Below are positions 1-10,663 of a DNA stretch of 64,000 nt, in pieces; position 1 is the stretch's first letter; every line of letters begins with the position of its first letter. This stretch comes from Sarocladium kiliense (lineage: Eukaryota; Ascomycota; Sordariomycetes; Hypocreales; Sarocladiaceae): contig JAUZTG010000041.1 in NCBI GenBank assembly GCA_030734395.1, forward strand, positions 1,426,001-1,490,000, given 5' to 3'. Position numbers and translations under genes: made by a program. The notes under the pieces are model-generated. The model ran no database searches, was not told the origin of the DNA, and saw nothing but the letters and a program-made list of their open reading frames with translations.

Positions 1-2
1 CA

Positions 3-1925
3 TTACCCGATGAGTGGCTGGATAGGCTTGAGAAGGTCGAGCAGGACTATGTGGAGTGGATAGCTGCTTGTGAAAGACGGGTGCAAGAGACGGAGTGGAA
101 GCAGGCAACTACAACTACGACGATGCAGGACGAAACTTCTCGGGATACCAAGGCGATTACGAACCAGGAGGTCGGCGGCGGAGTCCGGGAAAACGGTGAA
201 AAGCATACCGAAGGCCAAAAGGAGCCTTTCGAGGAAAAGAGTGTGGCTGTTAGCGACACACACCAGACAGCCACCACAAACTCTACAGACGGCGTTGCCC
301 AGGTTTCAGTCGAGAAGCTCACCGAGCCGGGACAACCTCGCCAGCTTGAGGATGGGGCTCCATCCGCTGTGCATAATACTGATGATGTAGACACTCATCA
401 ACCAGTTTCAAGTCTGGATGGCGCCGCCAGCGACTCTTCGACACCATCCCTCGCTCCGTCCTTGCCAATCGTTGCAATTGCAGCAGTTGATGCAGAGCCC
501 AACGGTCACACATTCATTAAGGACCCGGCTCTGGATGAGGACTCGGCATACCCTGACCTGGATGATGAGCTCGACTTGCCACCCCTGCGGTCTGATTCGC
601 GACGCAATAGCGATGCATCGCAAACGTCGACTGTTTTGCACGGGGCATCCAGCCACTTCGAAGGCAGCGATATGCCTGAAATATCAGCTTCGCCAGATAT
701 TGTTCGCACGCAGATCAGGGAAGCTGAGTACATTGGTACCAGTCCGCCCAGTTCTCCTCCACTACCGCAAGAGGATGAGCCAGAAAAGATGTCTAAACCC
801 GCAGATATCTCTGTCATTGGGACGGTGCCCGAGGACGAGGAAATACCACGGACACCGCTCGATGGATCATTTGTGGACGATTATGATGATTCCTTCTCAG
901 TATCTGAGGCGGCTGTGGGTAGCCCAAGTAAACGCCGAGAAAGCTCAGGAGATATCCAACTTCGCCAGCAGATCAGCCAGATTATCGAGAGCATCCCTGC
1001 CAAGATCAAGTTGACCAATGAGGTTCCCAACGTCAACCTTAACCCGCCGGATCTACAGCTGCCAAAGATGCGCAAGAAGCCATCTATTGATCGCTTTAAG
1101 AGGAGCGGGTCAGCCCTGTCGACAGTATCATCTCGCTCCGGAACGCCAGCTTTCACATTATCGCCGGCGAAGAACGCGAGGCCGTCAAGAGCGCAGAGGG
1201 GCCAGCAGGAGATCAAGGTCTACCATCTCTCTCGGTCGACTGGCGAGGCACCTATCAAGCTCTTCATCCGATGTGTTGGCGAGAATGGAGAGAGAGTCAT
1301 GGTCAGGGTCGGCGGAGGGTGGGCTGATTTGAGCGAGTACCTCAAAGAATATGCCAGCCATCATAAGAGACGCTCTGCTGCGGCTGATGGACCTAAGGTT
1401 GAAGTCCGGGATGTCCCTCGCGTGGCCAGTGGCCGTGCAACAGCCATTGGATCTAGTCCTCCCAGTCGCCCCGGCTCAGCTCTCGACTCACCCCTAACAC
1501 CTCTCAATGTCCGTAAGCCTCGTCGCAGCAGTGGCGCATTCGGCAATGAGGCCCCTCGTCTGCTCCCTCGCACGCCAGCAGCGGCCGGTGCAGACGACAG
1601 CCTTGGTGCCATCCCACAATCCGAAGAGTCCATGCGCTCGCGGTCAAGCTCCCGCCTTAGCTGGGTGGAAGACGACAGCTCGTTCCTGGGTCTCGCGGGT
1701 CCATCTGGCAAGCGCGTCGAGATGAGTGAGGAGAACAAGGCTTGGGTGGAGAGTGTCAAGGAGAAGGTTCGACTGGCTAGTGGAGAGAGAAGGGTTCCGC
1801 CTTTGGGTGCTACTGGTGCCTCTTCGGATGAGGTGAACAGCAATAAAGGGAGGTTTGGAGAGCTGGGGAAAGTTGGTGGAACGAAAAGGCTGTTCAGGAA
1901 GACTGAAGATATTCGGAAGAAGTAA
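3..1925 (+). CDS. GAS2-domain cytoskeletal protein, 5' end outside window
   Basis: The reading frame is already open at the first base, so the gene starts upstream and only about 640 C-terminal residues are seen. The first GTG in frame (51) is not a start. Most of the chain is Ser/Pro/Glu-rich and probably disordered. Around 1206-1365 there is a folded block containing VMVRVGGGWADLSEYLKEY, the typical core of the GAS2 (GAR) domain, which in the spectraplakin and GAS2 families binds microtubules. A basic Ser/Arg-rich tail with several SPxxR/TP sites follows. I infer a microtubule-associated or cytoskeletal linker protein; the missing N-terminus could hold coiled coils. The domain call is fairly firm; the specific role is not known. 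Confidence 0.8.
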   Translation, partial: LPDEWLDRLEKVEQDYVEWIAACERRVQETEWKQATTTTTMQDETSRDTKAITNQEVGGGVRENGEKHTEGQKEPFEEKSVAVSDTHQTATTNSTDGVAQVSVEKLTEPGQPRQLEDGAPSAVHNTDDVDTHQPVSSLDGAASDSSTPSLAPSLPIVAIAAVDAEPNGHTFIKDPALDEDSAYPDLDDELDLPPLRSDSRRNSDASQTSTVLHGASSHFEGSDMPEISASPDIVRTQIREAEYIGTSPPSSPPLPQEDEPEKMSKPADISVIGTVPEDEEIPRTPLDGSFVDDYDDSFSVSEAAVGSPSKRRESSGDIQLRQQISQIIESIPAKIKLTNEVPNVNLNPPDLQLPKMRKKPSIDRFKRSGSALSTVSSRSGTPAFTLSPAKNARPSRAQRGQQEIKVYHLSRSTGEAPIKLFIRCVGENGERVMVRVGGGWADLSEYLKEYASHHKRRSAAADGPKVEVRDVPRVASGRATAIGSSPPSRPGSALDSPLTPLNVRKPRRSSGAFGNEAPRLLPRTPAAAGADDSLGAIPQSEESMRSRSSSRLSWVEDDSSFLGLAGPSGKRVEMSEENKAWVESVKEKVRLASGERRVPPLGATGASSDEVNSNKGRFGELGKVGGTKRLFRKTEDIRKK

Positions 1926-2407
1926 GTTCCTCCGTGTACACCAAAAGGGGAGATGAAGCGTGCAAGATGCATGGGCTTGGGGGTTATCATCATCATGGCA
2001 CGCACCTTGGAGAAGGAATACCTGGGTGCCGGACAAATGGGAAGGGAGCATCTTGTGTCTCCTCCCTCATACACACATACACACACACTTCAGCATTGCA
2101 TGCGTTGGTTCTTGGCCGGTCTCCTTTCGTCTTTTTTTTAGTTAGTTCCTCTTGTTCATATGGCGGTTGTGGTACTTCGCATGCAAACGCGGACTACAGG
2201 TAGAAAGCATACAATACCCATGTTTCCTTTTCTTTGACATCGCAGCTTCTTTCTACACAGTACTTATGCAGTGACAATGTGCAGTGTAGACTTAACATAT
2301 CAGGTGAGTTCGTCAGAGTTCGTATGAATCGCATTCAGATGCCATGATATTCCGCCCTGTGAAGTTTTATCCTAACCAAAAGTAACCATGCTTTCCCGAC
2401 AAACCCC
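1926..2407. other. Convergent 3' intergenic spacer
   Basis: Spacer between the ends of the GAS2-domain gene and LSG1. It should contain both 3' UTRs. It has a short (AC)n tract at 2071-2089. Nothing coding is seen. Confidence 0.6.
2071..2089. repeat. (AC)n microsatellite
   Basis: Imperfect AC dinucleotide tract of about 19 bases, interrupted by one T, in the 3' flank of the GAS2-domain gene. Confidence 0.8.
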
Positions 2408-4479
2408 TTAATCATCCAGATCATGCCTCACACCCCTCCGCCTGCCCTTGCCAGCTTTGCCATTCCCCTTGAAATGCTTCTTGCCCCCTACAACCTGCAC
2501 ATCCTTCGGATCCATCCCATGCTCCAATGCAATCATCGTCCTCTGCTTTCGTCCACTCAACAGCCGATTCGCACTCTCCGCATTGCTCATCCCCTGCTCC
2601 GTGTACTTGTGGTTAAACGGCATGGTGACGTGTCCGCGCGATCCGGAACTTGCACCGAAAAAACCCTTGTCGAGCTTTTCGGTTTTGGGACCGGCGGGGA
2701 GGGCAATCAGGTCGGAGGAGAGGACGGACATATCGTCGTCGAGAGGGTCGGTGGTGGAAGGTGCGGGAGTGGGGTCTAGGGAGAGGGAGTCGGCGGCGGC
2801 GACGAGGGCGGCGCGGCGTTTGGCGGGGAGATGGTATTCGTCGTAGAGTTCGCGGTTGAAGCTTTCTGCATCTACGGTGCCTGGTGGGGGCGCGACGTAG
2901 AGGAGCTTGCCGTTGACGTAGTCTTTGAGTACGTATCGCGCCGCTCTGGAGATATCGGGCTGGCCGAGACCTTGGGTCTGGTAACCTCTTGCTTGGGCAT
3001 ATGCCCTGAGAAACTCTTCCGCAGTAGGTTCGCCAGTGCCTCCCTCCTCGATAGGTCTCGTCTTGATTGTGATACCGTACGTAGCCTCAAGGAACTTCTT
3101 GGGAATCCGCCTGGTGAGCAGGCCTACCGGTCCAGCACTCTCACGCATCTGATCGATGGGGAGAATGCCGTTACAGACAAGGTCTGCCTTTGTGTTGGCG
3201 AAGTTGGGGAAGACGAGACCGGGACAATCGCACAGGAGGACGCGGTCGGAGAGGTGGATGGTCTGGAAATGTTTGGTTTTACCGGGGGTGGCGGAGACGG
3301 AGACCTTCTTTGCGCCGATGAGGGCGTTGATGGTGGAAGACTTGCCGACGTTGGGGTAGCCGACGAGACCGACTTGGAGTTTGTGTTCTGGGCCGTCTGG
3401 AGGGCTGTTAGCATGGCCGAAATATTGATGCTGGGGTGAGATGGAAGCATACCTGGGTTTGTTGGTGCATATCGCAGGAAAATGTCCTCCAGCTCTTCGA
3501 CTGTGAGGATCTGGATGTCCTCTTCCTCTGCATTTCCTTCTGTTCTTGCGCCACCATCTTCCTCATCCGATTCCTCTGAGTCCTCGGAATCCTCTTCAGA
3601 TGAGTCCTCGTCCTGAGCAACAGGTTGCTTTCCTGCCTTCTTTGCTGAGGCCGGGATAGTCTCATGCTCATCTTCTGACTCAAGCCCCTTCTCCAAAGCC
3701 TCAATCCTCTCTTTAGCGAGATGCGCCGAGAAGAACTTGTATGCGATGCCAGCCTCGCGAAGGTGCTTTGCCCACGCTCTCCTCTGCTTCTTGGTCATCA
3801 TGTCGGATTTGTTGATGAGAAGCAGGTTCTCTTTCTTGGGGTCCACAGCCTTGACGTAATCCTCAAGGTCGGCGGATCGGAAGAGGAGGGGGTTGCGAGC
3901 ATCGACGATCTGGACGACAAGGTCTGAACGCTCAATAACTCGCCACAACTGACGCCAGACTTCAAGGTTGCGCTCGAAGGGGGTCATGAGCAGGTCGTTG
4001 TTCTCCTGCAACTCTGCCAGTCCTCTTCTCCAGTTGAGGAAGGCTTCTCTCTCCCGGTGGTCGAGTTGCTGAGGCGTCGTGGATGCATCCCAATGCGGTC
4101 TTCGCGGCACCGTTAGCCGGCCCTTGTGCTCCTTGTGCTTTCCAAGCATGACCCTCTCCTCATGAGCAGACAAAAGATAGGGATTCCTTTGGTCGGTGTG
4201 GATGATCTTGACATTGTTCATCTTCTCCGCTGTGAAGTCTGTGCCAGCCAGCTCAGCAGTGGCAAGGAACTCGTCCAGCGCGCCCTGTTCGGTGACGGAG
4301 CGCATCTTAACCCAAGCGGCATCCTGCTTGTCGTTGACGAGATACTCCTCGCCAGTGGCATGGTTGATTCTGGTGACGGCTGAAGCCTTCTTCCGGTCAC
4401 TGCCCTTGCCCTTGCCGAAGCGGTCGTTCATCAAGGTGTTGCCGAGTCCGGCTTTCTTCTTCGACTTTGCCAGCACCAT
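2408..4479 (-). CDS. LSG1: Large-subunit GTPase LSG1
   Basis: Cytoplasmic circularly permuted GTPase that releases the export adaptor Nmd3 from pre-60S ribosomes. Two exons, 3453-4479 and 2408-3396, join across a 56-base phase-1 intron to give about 671 aa. The motif order is permuted as expected: G4 NKSD near residue 221, then an acidic Ser/Glu/Asp stretch, then after the intron G1 GYPNVGKSS and G3 DCPGL. The start is set at 4479 because the sequence MVLAKSKKKAGLGN matches family N-termini; an in-frame ATG 17 codons upstream (4530) is less likely. The C-terminus is Lys/Arg-rich and ends in a short acidic tail. It is transcribed divergently from LTV1, another late ribosome-assembly factor. 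The family identity is very secure; the splice sites are inferred from frame and alignment. Confidence 0.95.
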
Positions 4480-4893
4480 GGTGGCGGTTTGAGCGCTTGA
4501 ACGCCGAGCAACCTTGGGAACAAGAGACAAATAAACTTTCCCAATGGATGTCTTCCGTATTTCAGATCAAACTCAACAGCTGTGAGAGAGTACTGAGATT
4601 GATGAGATGCGCGAGGATGGAGGATTTATGTCCATGTCTAGCTGAATAATGCGCCACGATGGAGGGGCAAATTCTCTTCGAGGGGTCCAGCATCTGAACT
4701 CCGGCACTGTGCGGCCCACCGTCACAATGAGTCATGGGACAGTGCGAAAAGGTGCCAAAATTTCATTATCAGCGATTTTGATAAGGAATTTCGCTGCCCC
4801 GCCAAACTTTTCCTTCGCGGCGAAACCACCTGCATCGCAAGCCCACCTTCGCAGCCCAACGGCACAACCGCAGTACGTCAGGTCTATTGCAAG
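4480..4893. promoter_or_regulatory. Shared divergent promoter of LSG1 and LTV1
   Basis: The 414 bases between the two start codons must carry both promoters. They include GATGAGAT at 4601-4608, resembling the core of the PAC element, and AAAATTT followed by C at 4757-4764, resembling the RRPE element. Both elements mark ribosome-biogenesis genes in yeasts. Their use here is inferred from sequence only. Confidence 0.5.
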
Positions 4894-6187
4894 ATGCCTC
4901 GCAAGTGGATGTAAGTTGTCACCTTCTGTGCTATTGCTATGGTGGAGCCTCAAGCTAACATCTCATAGTGACAAGAAGTCCGCCCAGCACTTCACGCTGG
5001 TGCACCGTCCCCAGAATGACCCTCTGATCCACGACGAGGATGCGCCGTCCATGGTGCTGAACCCAACGAACACAAAGACCGGTCCATCACAAGTCAAGCA
5101 TCTAGATGATCTTGCTTCCGAATTCGGCTCCGAAGCCGCTGAGATCCGCGCCAACGAGGGTGAGGCGGCTGCCTATGGCGTCTACTACGACGACACCGAA
5201 TATGACTACATGCAACATTTGCGAGACCTCGGTTCGGGCTCTGGAGAAGTTGTGTTTGTCGAGTCGAATGCGGCGGGCAACAAGGGCAAAGGAAAGCAGA
5301 AGCAGTCCCTCGAGGATGCGCTGAAGGACCTTGACCTGGAGCGCGGCTCAACGACTAGCGACCAATTGGACGAGGATCTGTTGCCCTCAAAGAATCTGAC
5401 GAGGTTGACGTATGAGGCGCAGCAAGAGGTGCCGGACTCGATTGCCGGACTACAACCAGACATGGATCCACGATTGAGAGAAGTGCTGGAGGCACTGGAG
5501 GACGAGGCGTATGTTGAGGACGACGATGACATCTTTAAGGAGCTTGCGAAGGACGGACACGAGCTGGACGACAATGAGTTCGATGAGACGTGGGACGATG
5601 ATGATGGTTGGGAGTCAGATGACACAGCGAAGCCCAACAAGGAGTATAAGGATGAGGTGCCAGACCTCGTCCCGGTACAAGGAGAACAGCCAGAGGTTGG
5701 CCCATCACAAGACTGGCTCGAGGATTTCAAGAAGTTCAAGCAGGAGCAAAAGGGAGGCCGTGTGGCAGCTGTTCCGTCACATTCAGAAATGCAGTCCAAC
5801 TGGACAATGACGACGAACGGTGGACGACGCAAGAAGAGGAAGGGCGCCATGACCAACCCCTCAAGCTACTCTATGACCTCCTCAGCCCTCTCAAGAACAG
5901 ATCAGCTGTCTCTCCTCGACGCACGCTTCGACGTACTTGAGGAGAAGTACAACGAGGATATGAGCGAGATGGGGTCCGTCTCAGCATTATCTACAGCATC
6001 AAGCGTTACGGGACCGACAAGACAAGACTTCGATAGTGTCATGGACGAGTTTTTGGGTAACTATACGAAGCCGGGTAAGAGGACAAACAAAAAGAACAGG
6101 GCGCAGACGGGATTGCAGCAGCTCGACGAAATCAGGCAGGGCCTTGGACCAGCACGGTTTAGAAGTCTGGGGACGAAGACGCAGTAA
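4894..6187 (+). CDS. LTV1: Low-temperature viability protein LTV1
   Basis: 40S assembly factor that accompanies pre-40S particles to the cytoplasm and is released by casein-kinase phosphorylation (known for the family). Exon 1 is only 17 bases (4894-4910, MPRKW plus part of Ile); a 58-base intron with a GCTAAC branch site follows, and exon 2 is 4969-6187. The product is about 411 aa. After splicing the N-terminus reads MPRKWIDKKSAQHFTLVHR, the family signature. The centre is strongly acidic (a run of Asp/Glu around 5510-5640) and the C-terminal part contains a conserved Ser-rich block and a basic NKKNRAQTGL segment. Reading upstream without splicing gives a false longer start at 4649. Identity is secure. 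Confidence 0.95.
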
Positions 6188-6637
6188 CGGGTGCATGGGG
6201 AGGCCACTGTTTTTGATGATTATGAGCAATGATAGAGCAATCTAGAGATCTTCCGATCTATTCTCCCAGGTTAATCACACTGTCAGCATGTGATTGCTAC
6301 CTGATAAGGCCTGTTGAAATGTGCTAGAGTAAGGTAGGGGATAGCTGTTGGCGATCTCGGTATGCTGCTCGCTTGCCCCGCGAATACCCCACATTCACCG
6401 CGGGAGCCCGCCCCCAGACTGGGACATACCCAAGCCTCGGCCTCGGCTTAAGATTGGCGGGTATTCAATTCCGCCAAAGTATTGAACTTCACTCGAGGGC
6501 GATTTCGAATCCCTCAACATGTAGGAAATCATCATTGACAGCCTTTTATTCTCCTGTTTGGCACCGATTACCGTCACGCAAGAAGCATAAACGCCTAGAA
6601 GCAGCATCGTCTATCCTAGTTGCGACCTCATCTAACA
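6188..6637. other. Intergenic spacer, LTV1 to racemase
   Basis: Holds the LTV1 3' UTR and the racemase promoter. No gene is seen. A 21-base GAGGG/CCCTC stem near 6494-6515 resembles a tRNA T-arm by chance (see rejected items). Confidence 0.5.
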
Positions 6638-7925
6638 ATGGCTGGACTTCCGCCACTGAAAGGCATCAAGGTCCTGGAGTTTGCTGGCCTAGCACCAGGT
6701 ACGTTTATGACCGTAGCTCTTCTGGGATTGCGATGCTAAAACGGCGATCTTAGGGCCTTTCGCCGGCATGCTCCTGGCCGACGCTGGCGCCTCAGTCCTC
6801 CGTGTCGACCGCGCTCAAGACGGCGTCACTCACACCTTCGGCGCAGATCCCGAGCCAACAGACGATATGCTCGCCCGTCATAAATCTTCCATCGCCGTCA
6901 ACCTAAAGTCACCCGCTGGCATCGCCCTCATCAAGCGCCTCATCACCAGTGTCGACATTCTTATCGACCCTTTCCGACCCGGGGTCCTTGAGAAGCTTGG
7001 CCTCGGACCTGATGTCCTCCTCGCTGCGAACCCGCGCCTGATCTACGGGCGCATGACTGGCTTCCGTAGAGATGGGAAGTATGCTGACATGGCTGGACAT
7101 GACATCAACTATCTAGCCGTCTCCGGCGCTCTCAGTCTTCTTGGGAGGGCAGAAGGCAAACCCCATCCGCCCTGGAATATCCTCGCGGATTTCGCAGGCG
7201 GTGGCGCAACTCTCTTCCAGGGCATCATGCTCGCTCTCTTTACACGGCAGACTTCAGGCCGTGGTCAAGTCGTTGAAGCGAACATGGTAGATGGCGCGTC
7301 ATATCTCTCCACATTCCCTCGTATGGCCCTCAAGACACCTCTGGGCTCGAACGGCCGTGGCCGCAACCTCCTCGACGGCGGCTGTCCCTGGTATGACACT
7401 TACGAAACTAGTGACGGGAAGTACATGTCCGTCGGCGCCCTCGAGCCTCAGTTCTTCAACATCCTGATTGAAGGTCTTGGTCTTGCCGGCCGCGGAATCG
7501 AGGAGAACCGGATGGACATGGACGAGTGGCCAAAGCTTCGACAACTGTTCACAGATACCTTCAAGTCAAAGACGCGTTCTGAATGGGAGAAGATCTTCGA
7601 CGGTACAGACGCCTGCTGTACGCCTGTGCTCGAATACCCAGAGCTTGAGACGGAGTCTGGACGGGAAGGTGATCAGAGACCAGCCGTCACTCTACGAGAG
7701 ACGCCGTGCCTCGCACAGAAAGAGGGAGCTGGTCGTCAGGATGCAGCGAAGTATGGGCAAGGATCCGGTGTGCCTGGGGACGGCTATGTTGGGCAGCCAT
7801 TAGCCGCAGGCCATGGGGGCGAGGACACGCTGTGTGACTGGACGGGCTGGGTCAAGGGCAAGGACTATGTGGTCAGCAAAGGCGGTCTGACTATCAAGGT
7901 GCCCGATGAGAAGTCAAGGTTATAG
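6638..7925 (+). CDS. Alpha-methylacyl-CoA racemase, peroxisomal (CoA-transferase family III fold)
   Basis: Epimerises 2-methyl-branched acyl-CoA esters so that beta-oxidation can proceed. Exon 1 is 6638-6698 and exon 2 is 6754-7925, joined across a 55-base phase-1 intron, giving about 410 aa. The N-terminus has the family block EFAGLAPGPFAGMLLADAGA. The three catalytic residues of the M. tuberculosis enzyme (His126, Asp156, Glu241) appear as His136 in AGHDINYLA, Asp166 in ILADFAGGG and Glu251 in GALEPQFF, with identical spacing. The protein ends in Ser-Arg-Leu, a peroxisomal targeting signal type 1. The function could differ in substrate from the mammalian enzyme, since fungi have several paralogues. 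Identity is secure. Confidence 0.93.
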
Positions 7926-8305
7926 AAGAAGATGGTCATAGGAAAGAGGTGTCACTGGCAGAGGCTTGCAATGTAATTATATTCCCATTCTCGTAGCGGA
8001 CTACCACGAAAGAAGGTTAAACACAACAACCGCCAGGGACCCGAATATGGTCTCCACATCAACACGCCATGTACCTGTCTCGTCTCGTAAAAACATGAAT
8101 TACTTGGTCTACTACTCTAAGCCTCCTACACTTCCCAGTGGTATCGAAAAAGGGGGTAACGGAGTCGAAAGTGTGACGGATGAGGAAGCGAGCCTCTGAG
8201 CCATGCAGCGGAGACTGGGGTACAGGATGCTCAGCAACCCATATCCACTGGCGTGTCCGTTGACTCGTGTTTGATTGAAAGCTATTCAGTGCTTGGTGGC
8301 ATGGA
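7926..8305. other. Convergent 3' spacer, racemase/VPS1
   Basis: The 380 bases between the stop codons of two converging genes should hold both 3' UTRs. No gene is seen. Confidence 0.5.
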
Positions 8306-10663
8306 TCACTGCACTTGGCTGACAATCTCGCTGGCCTTGCCAAGGGACTCGACCATTTGTTGACACTCCTTCCGTCTCCTGATGGTAAAGTCGCTCTCCT
8401 TAAGCAGGTCATCGAGGGTATCCGTGCGGTACATGTTCTCGAGCAGTTCGCGCTGCATCTCGTCCTTGGTGAATCTAAATTGGTCAGCCTAAGTCCATGG
8501 AAAGGTGGTGGGGGTAATCTTACTGGACGAGGTTCAGCATAATAGCCTTGGGAACCATGTCGATCATAGTACGCTTAACAATGTTGTAATAGGAGGCAAT
8601 GAGGAGTTCTGCTGAAGTTAGAACCAGTTTGCATCATGGGATAAAGTCCAACTTACTGATCACCTCAACCTCGATGTTCTCTCGTTCTGAGAGAGTACCA
8701 GATGCCTTCAGGGTTGGTGGAGGCGCCTCCATAGCGGCAGCCTTCTTCTTGTTCTTGGCAGCGAAGAAGCTGCCAAAGAAACCGGAGTTGCCATCGCCTC
8801 CTTCAGGTACCGAAGGGCTAGCAGCACGAGCGGGAGTGGCGGCAGGTAGAGGCTTGCCGGTCTTGGGATCAACCTGAACTGGCTTGGCTGGGTTATGCCT
8901 TTCGTTGACCATCGCCATTGCCTGTGCATCTGGTTAGCTAATGGCAACACGTATCAGAGATGGATGAGAGTGTATACTCACGCGATGGCCGTTAAGGAAG
9001 TCGGGGTGACCTGTGTTGATGTAGCAGGCCTCCATAGACACAAGGTCGCGAACAAGCTTGTTGGTGGGCTCCATGGCCTTCTTGAAGAATGCGATGACCA
9101 CACCGTGCATCTTCTCCTTCAATGAAGGATAGCGACGGTAGAGCTGCTTCGCAAGCAAGCCAGAAAGGATGCGTACCAGCTCATCGTAGACGAGGGACAC
9201 ACACTTCAAGCTAGGGTCTTCCATGCGCTTGATCTGCTGCTTGACAATGAGTTCGAAAGCAGTAGTTCCCACGAACAGCGCCGGCGATGAACCTGAGGAG
9301 TTGTAGAGAATGGTGCGAATATCAACGTCCTTGACGACATCGAAGGGATCCAGAGCCTTGACACCGTTGGAATACAGCTCATGGAAGACGAAAGAGATAC
9401 GTGCACCGCCAGAAAGCTCGGTGCTGGAAAGTTCCGTGTTGTTGCCGTCGAGAACTGTCCGCCATTCATTGGTGAACTCGGTAATGATGTTCAGGACAAT
9501 ATTGGCGCTATTGCCCAGCATAGAGGGACCCAGGCTTTCTAGTTCGGCGGTGTACTTCTGCAAAGATCCGGAGATGCGAGCCTTGATGTCGGGAAGAGTC
9601 TGCTTGATGTGCATCATGAGGATAAGGTTCAGCTTCCTTGCTAGGTATGGTGTACCGCAGTAGGAGCTCTTGTTCCGATAAGCCTTGTGGTTTTCGAAGA
9701 ACGCCTTTTCAGCCTCCAGGGCGATGTTAATGGCCTTCTTGTTATCGATATCGCGCTGCCCTCTGTTGACAACGGGAACGTATCCCAGCCGAAGCGGGAT
9801 GACTCTGTTGGACAGAATCTCGATAACGTCCGTGCCCTCATCCATCAGATCCACCTTTGTGAGCACACCGATTGTCCTCTGACCCTCTGGATCAACTTCA
9901 CGAGCGAGCTTCAGACCATCAGAGTTGGCCAGATCGGTGTTGGCAGATGTGACAGCCAGAATAATAGCGTTCGACTTCCCGATGTACTTCAGGACCATTT
10001 CACGAATTTGACGCTCGATGTCGCGGGGTTGGTCACCGACGGGAACCTTTGTGAGGCCAGGCAAATCGACAAGCGTCAATGTCAGGACATTCGGCGAGTA
10101 GATTCGCAAGTTGATGGGAGCAGCAGAGATGCCGGCGTTCTTGCCGACCTTGGCGTCAGTCTCTCTGGAAATCTCGTCCCGGACCTTTGAGAAGTCGTAG
10201 AACTTCTGGCCGGGGATGTGAAGAAACTCTCCCCATTCATCGGCGTTGGCAGCCTTATCATTCGCTGTGGACACTTCTTCGGCCTTGACACCGTTCGTTT
10301 GCGCCGGTCGGTTGATGAGCTGGAGGACGAGAGGTCGACGGGTAACGATACCGTTGCCACGTGGCAGGCTGAAGCAGTTTGTCAATGATAAGATCCTCGT
10401 ACGCATGAATATCAGAGAGCACATACAAGTCACGACCAACGATGTTCTCCAGCACCGAACTCTTTCCGCTGGACTGGCTGCCCACGACAGCGATTTGGGG
10501 GAGGTCAATAGGGTTGTTGACGCCGACCGTTGCGAAAACGTCTTGAAGCTTGTTCACCAAACTGTAGAATCATGTCGTTAGCCTATGTCATGTGGTGCAA
10601 ATCGAGGGCGATGGGTCTGTACGTGATCAGGGCTGGATCTGAGATGCCACCAGGCGTGGCCAT
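8306..10663 (-). CDS. VPS1: Dynamin-like GTPase VPS1
   Basis: Membrane-scission GTPase of vacuolar sorting, endosome traffic and peroxisome fission. Six exons: 10623-10663, 10427-10561, 8982-10368, 8657-8921, 8524-8608 and 8306-8474, totalling 693 aa. The start was chosen because splicing gives MATPGGISDPALITLVNKLQ, leading straight into the GTPase. Visible motifs: G1 GSQSSGKSS at residues 41-49, G3 DLPGL, G4 TKVD in GVLTKVDLMDEGTD. The last three exons form the GTPase effector domain (EVIKLLIASYYNIVKR). As in other VPS1 proteins there is no PH or proline-rich domain; instead a low-complexity insert lies before the effector domain. At the exon 5 acceptor, CAGCAG allows a one-codon shift; I chose the form giving EVIKLL. 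Secure. Confidence 0.96.

Noticed and set aside
4649..4893. Upstream extension of LTV1 in the unspliced frame
   Set aside because: It reads through the real intron; splicing at 4911-4968 restores the conserved MPRKW N-terminus.
6490..6520. T-arm-like hairpin (GAGGG...TTCGAAT...CCCTC) suggesting a tRNA
   Set aside because: No matching D-arm, anticodon arm or acceptor stem could be placed around it on either strand.
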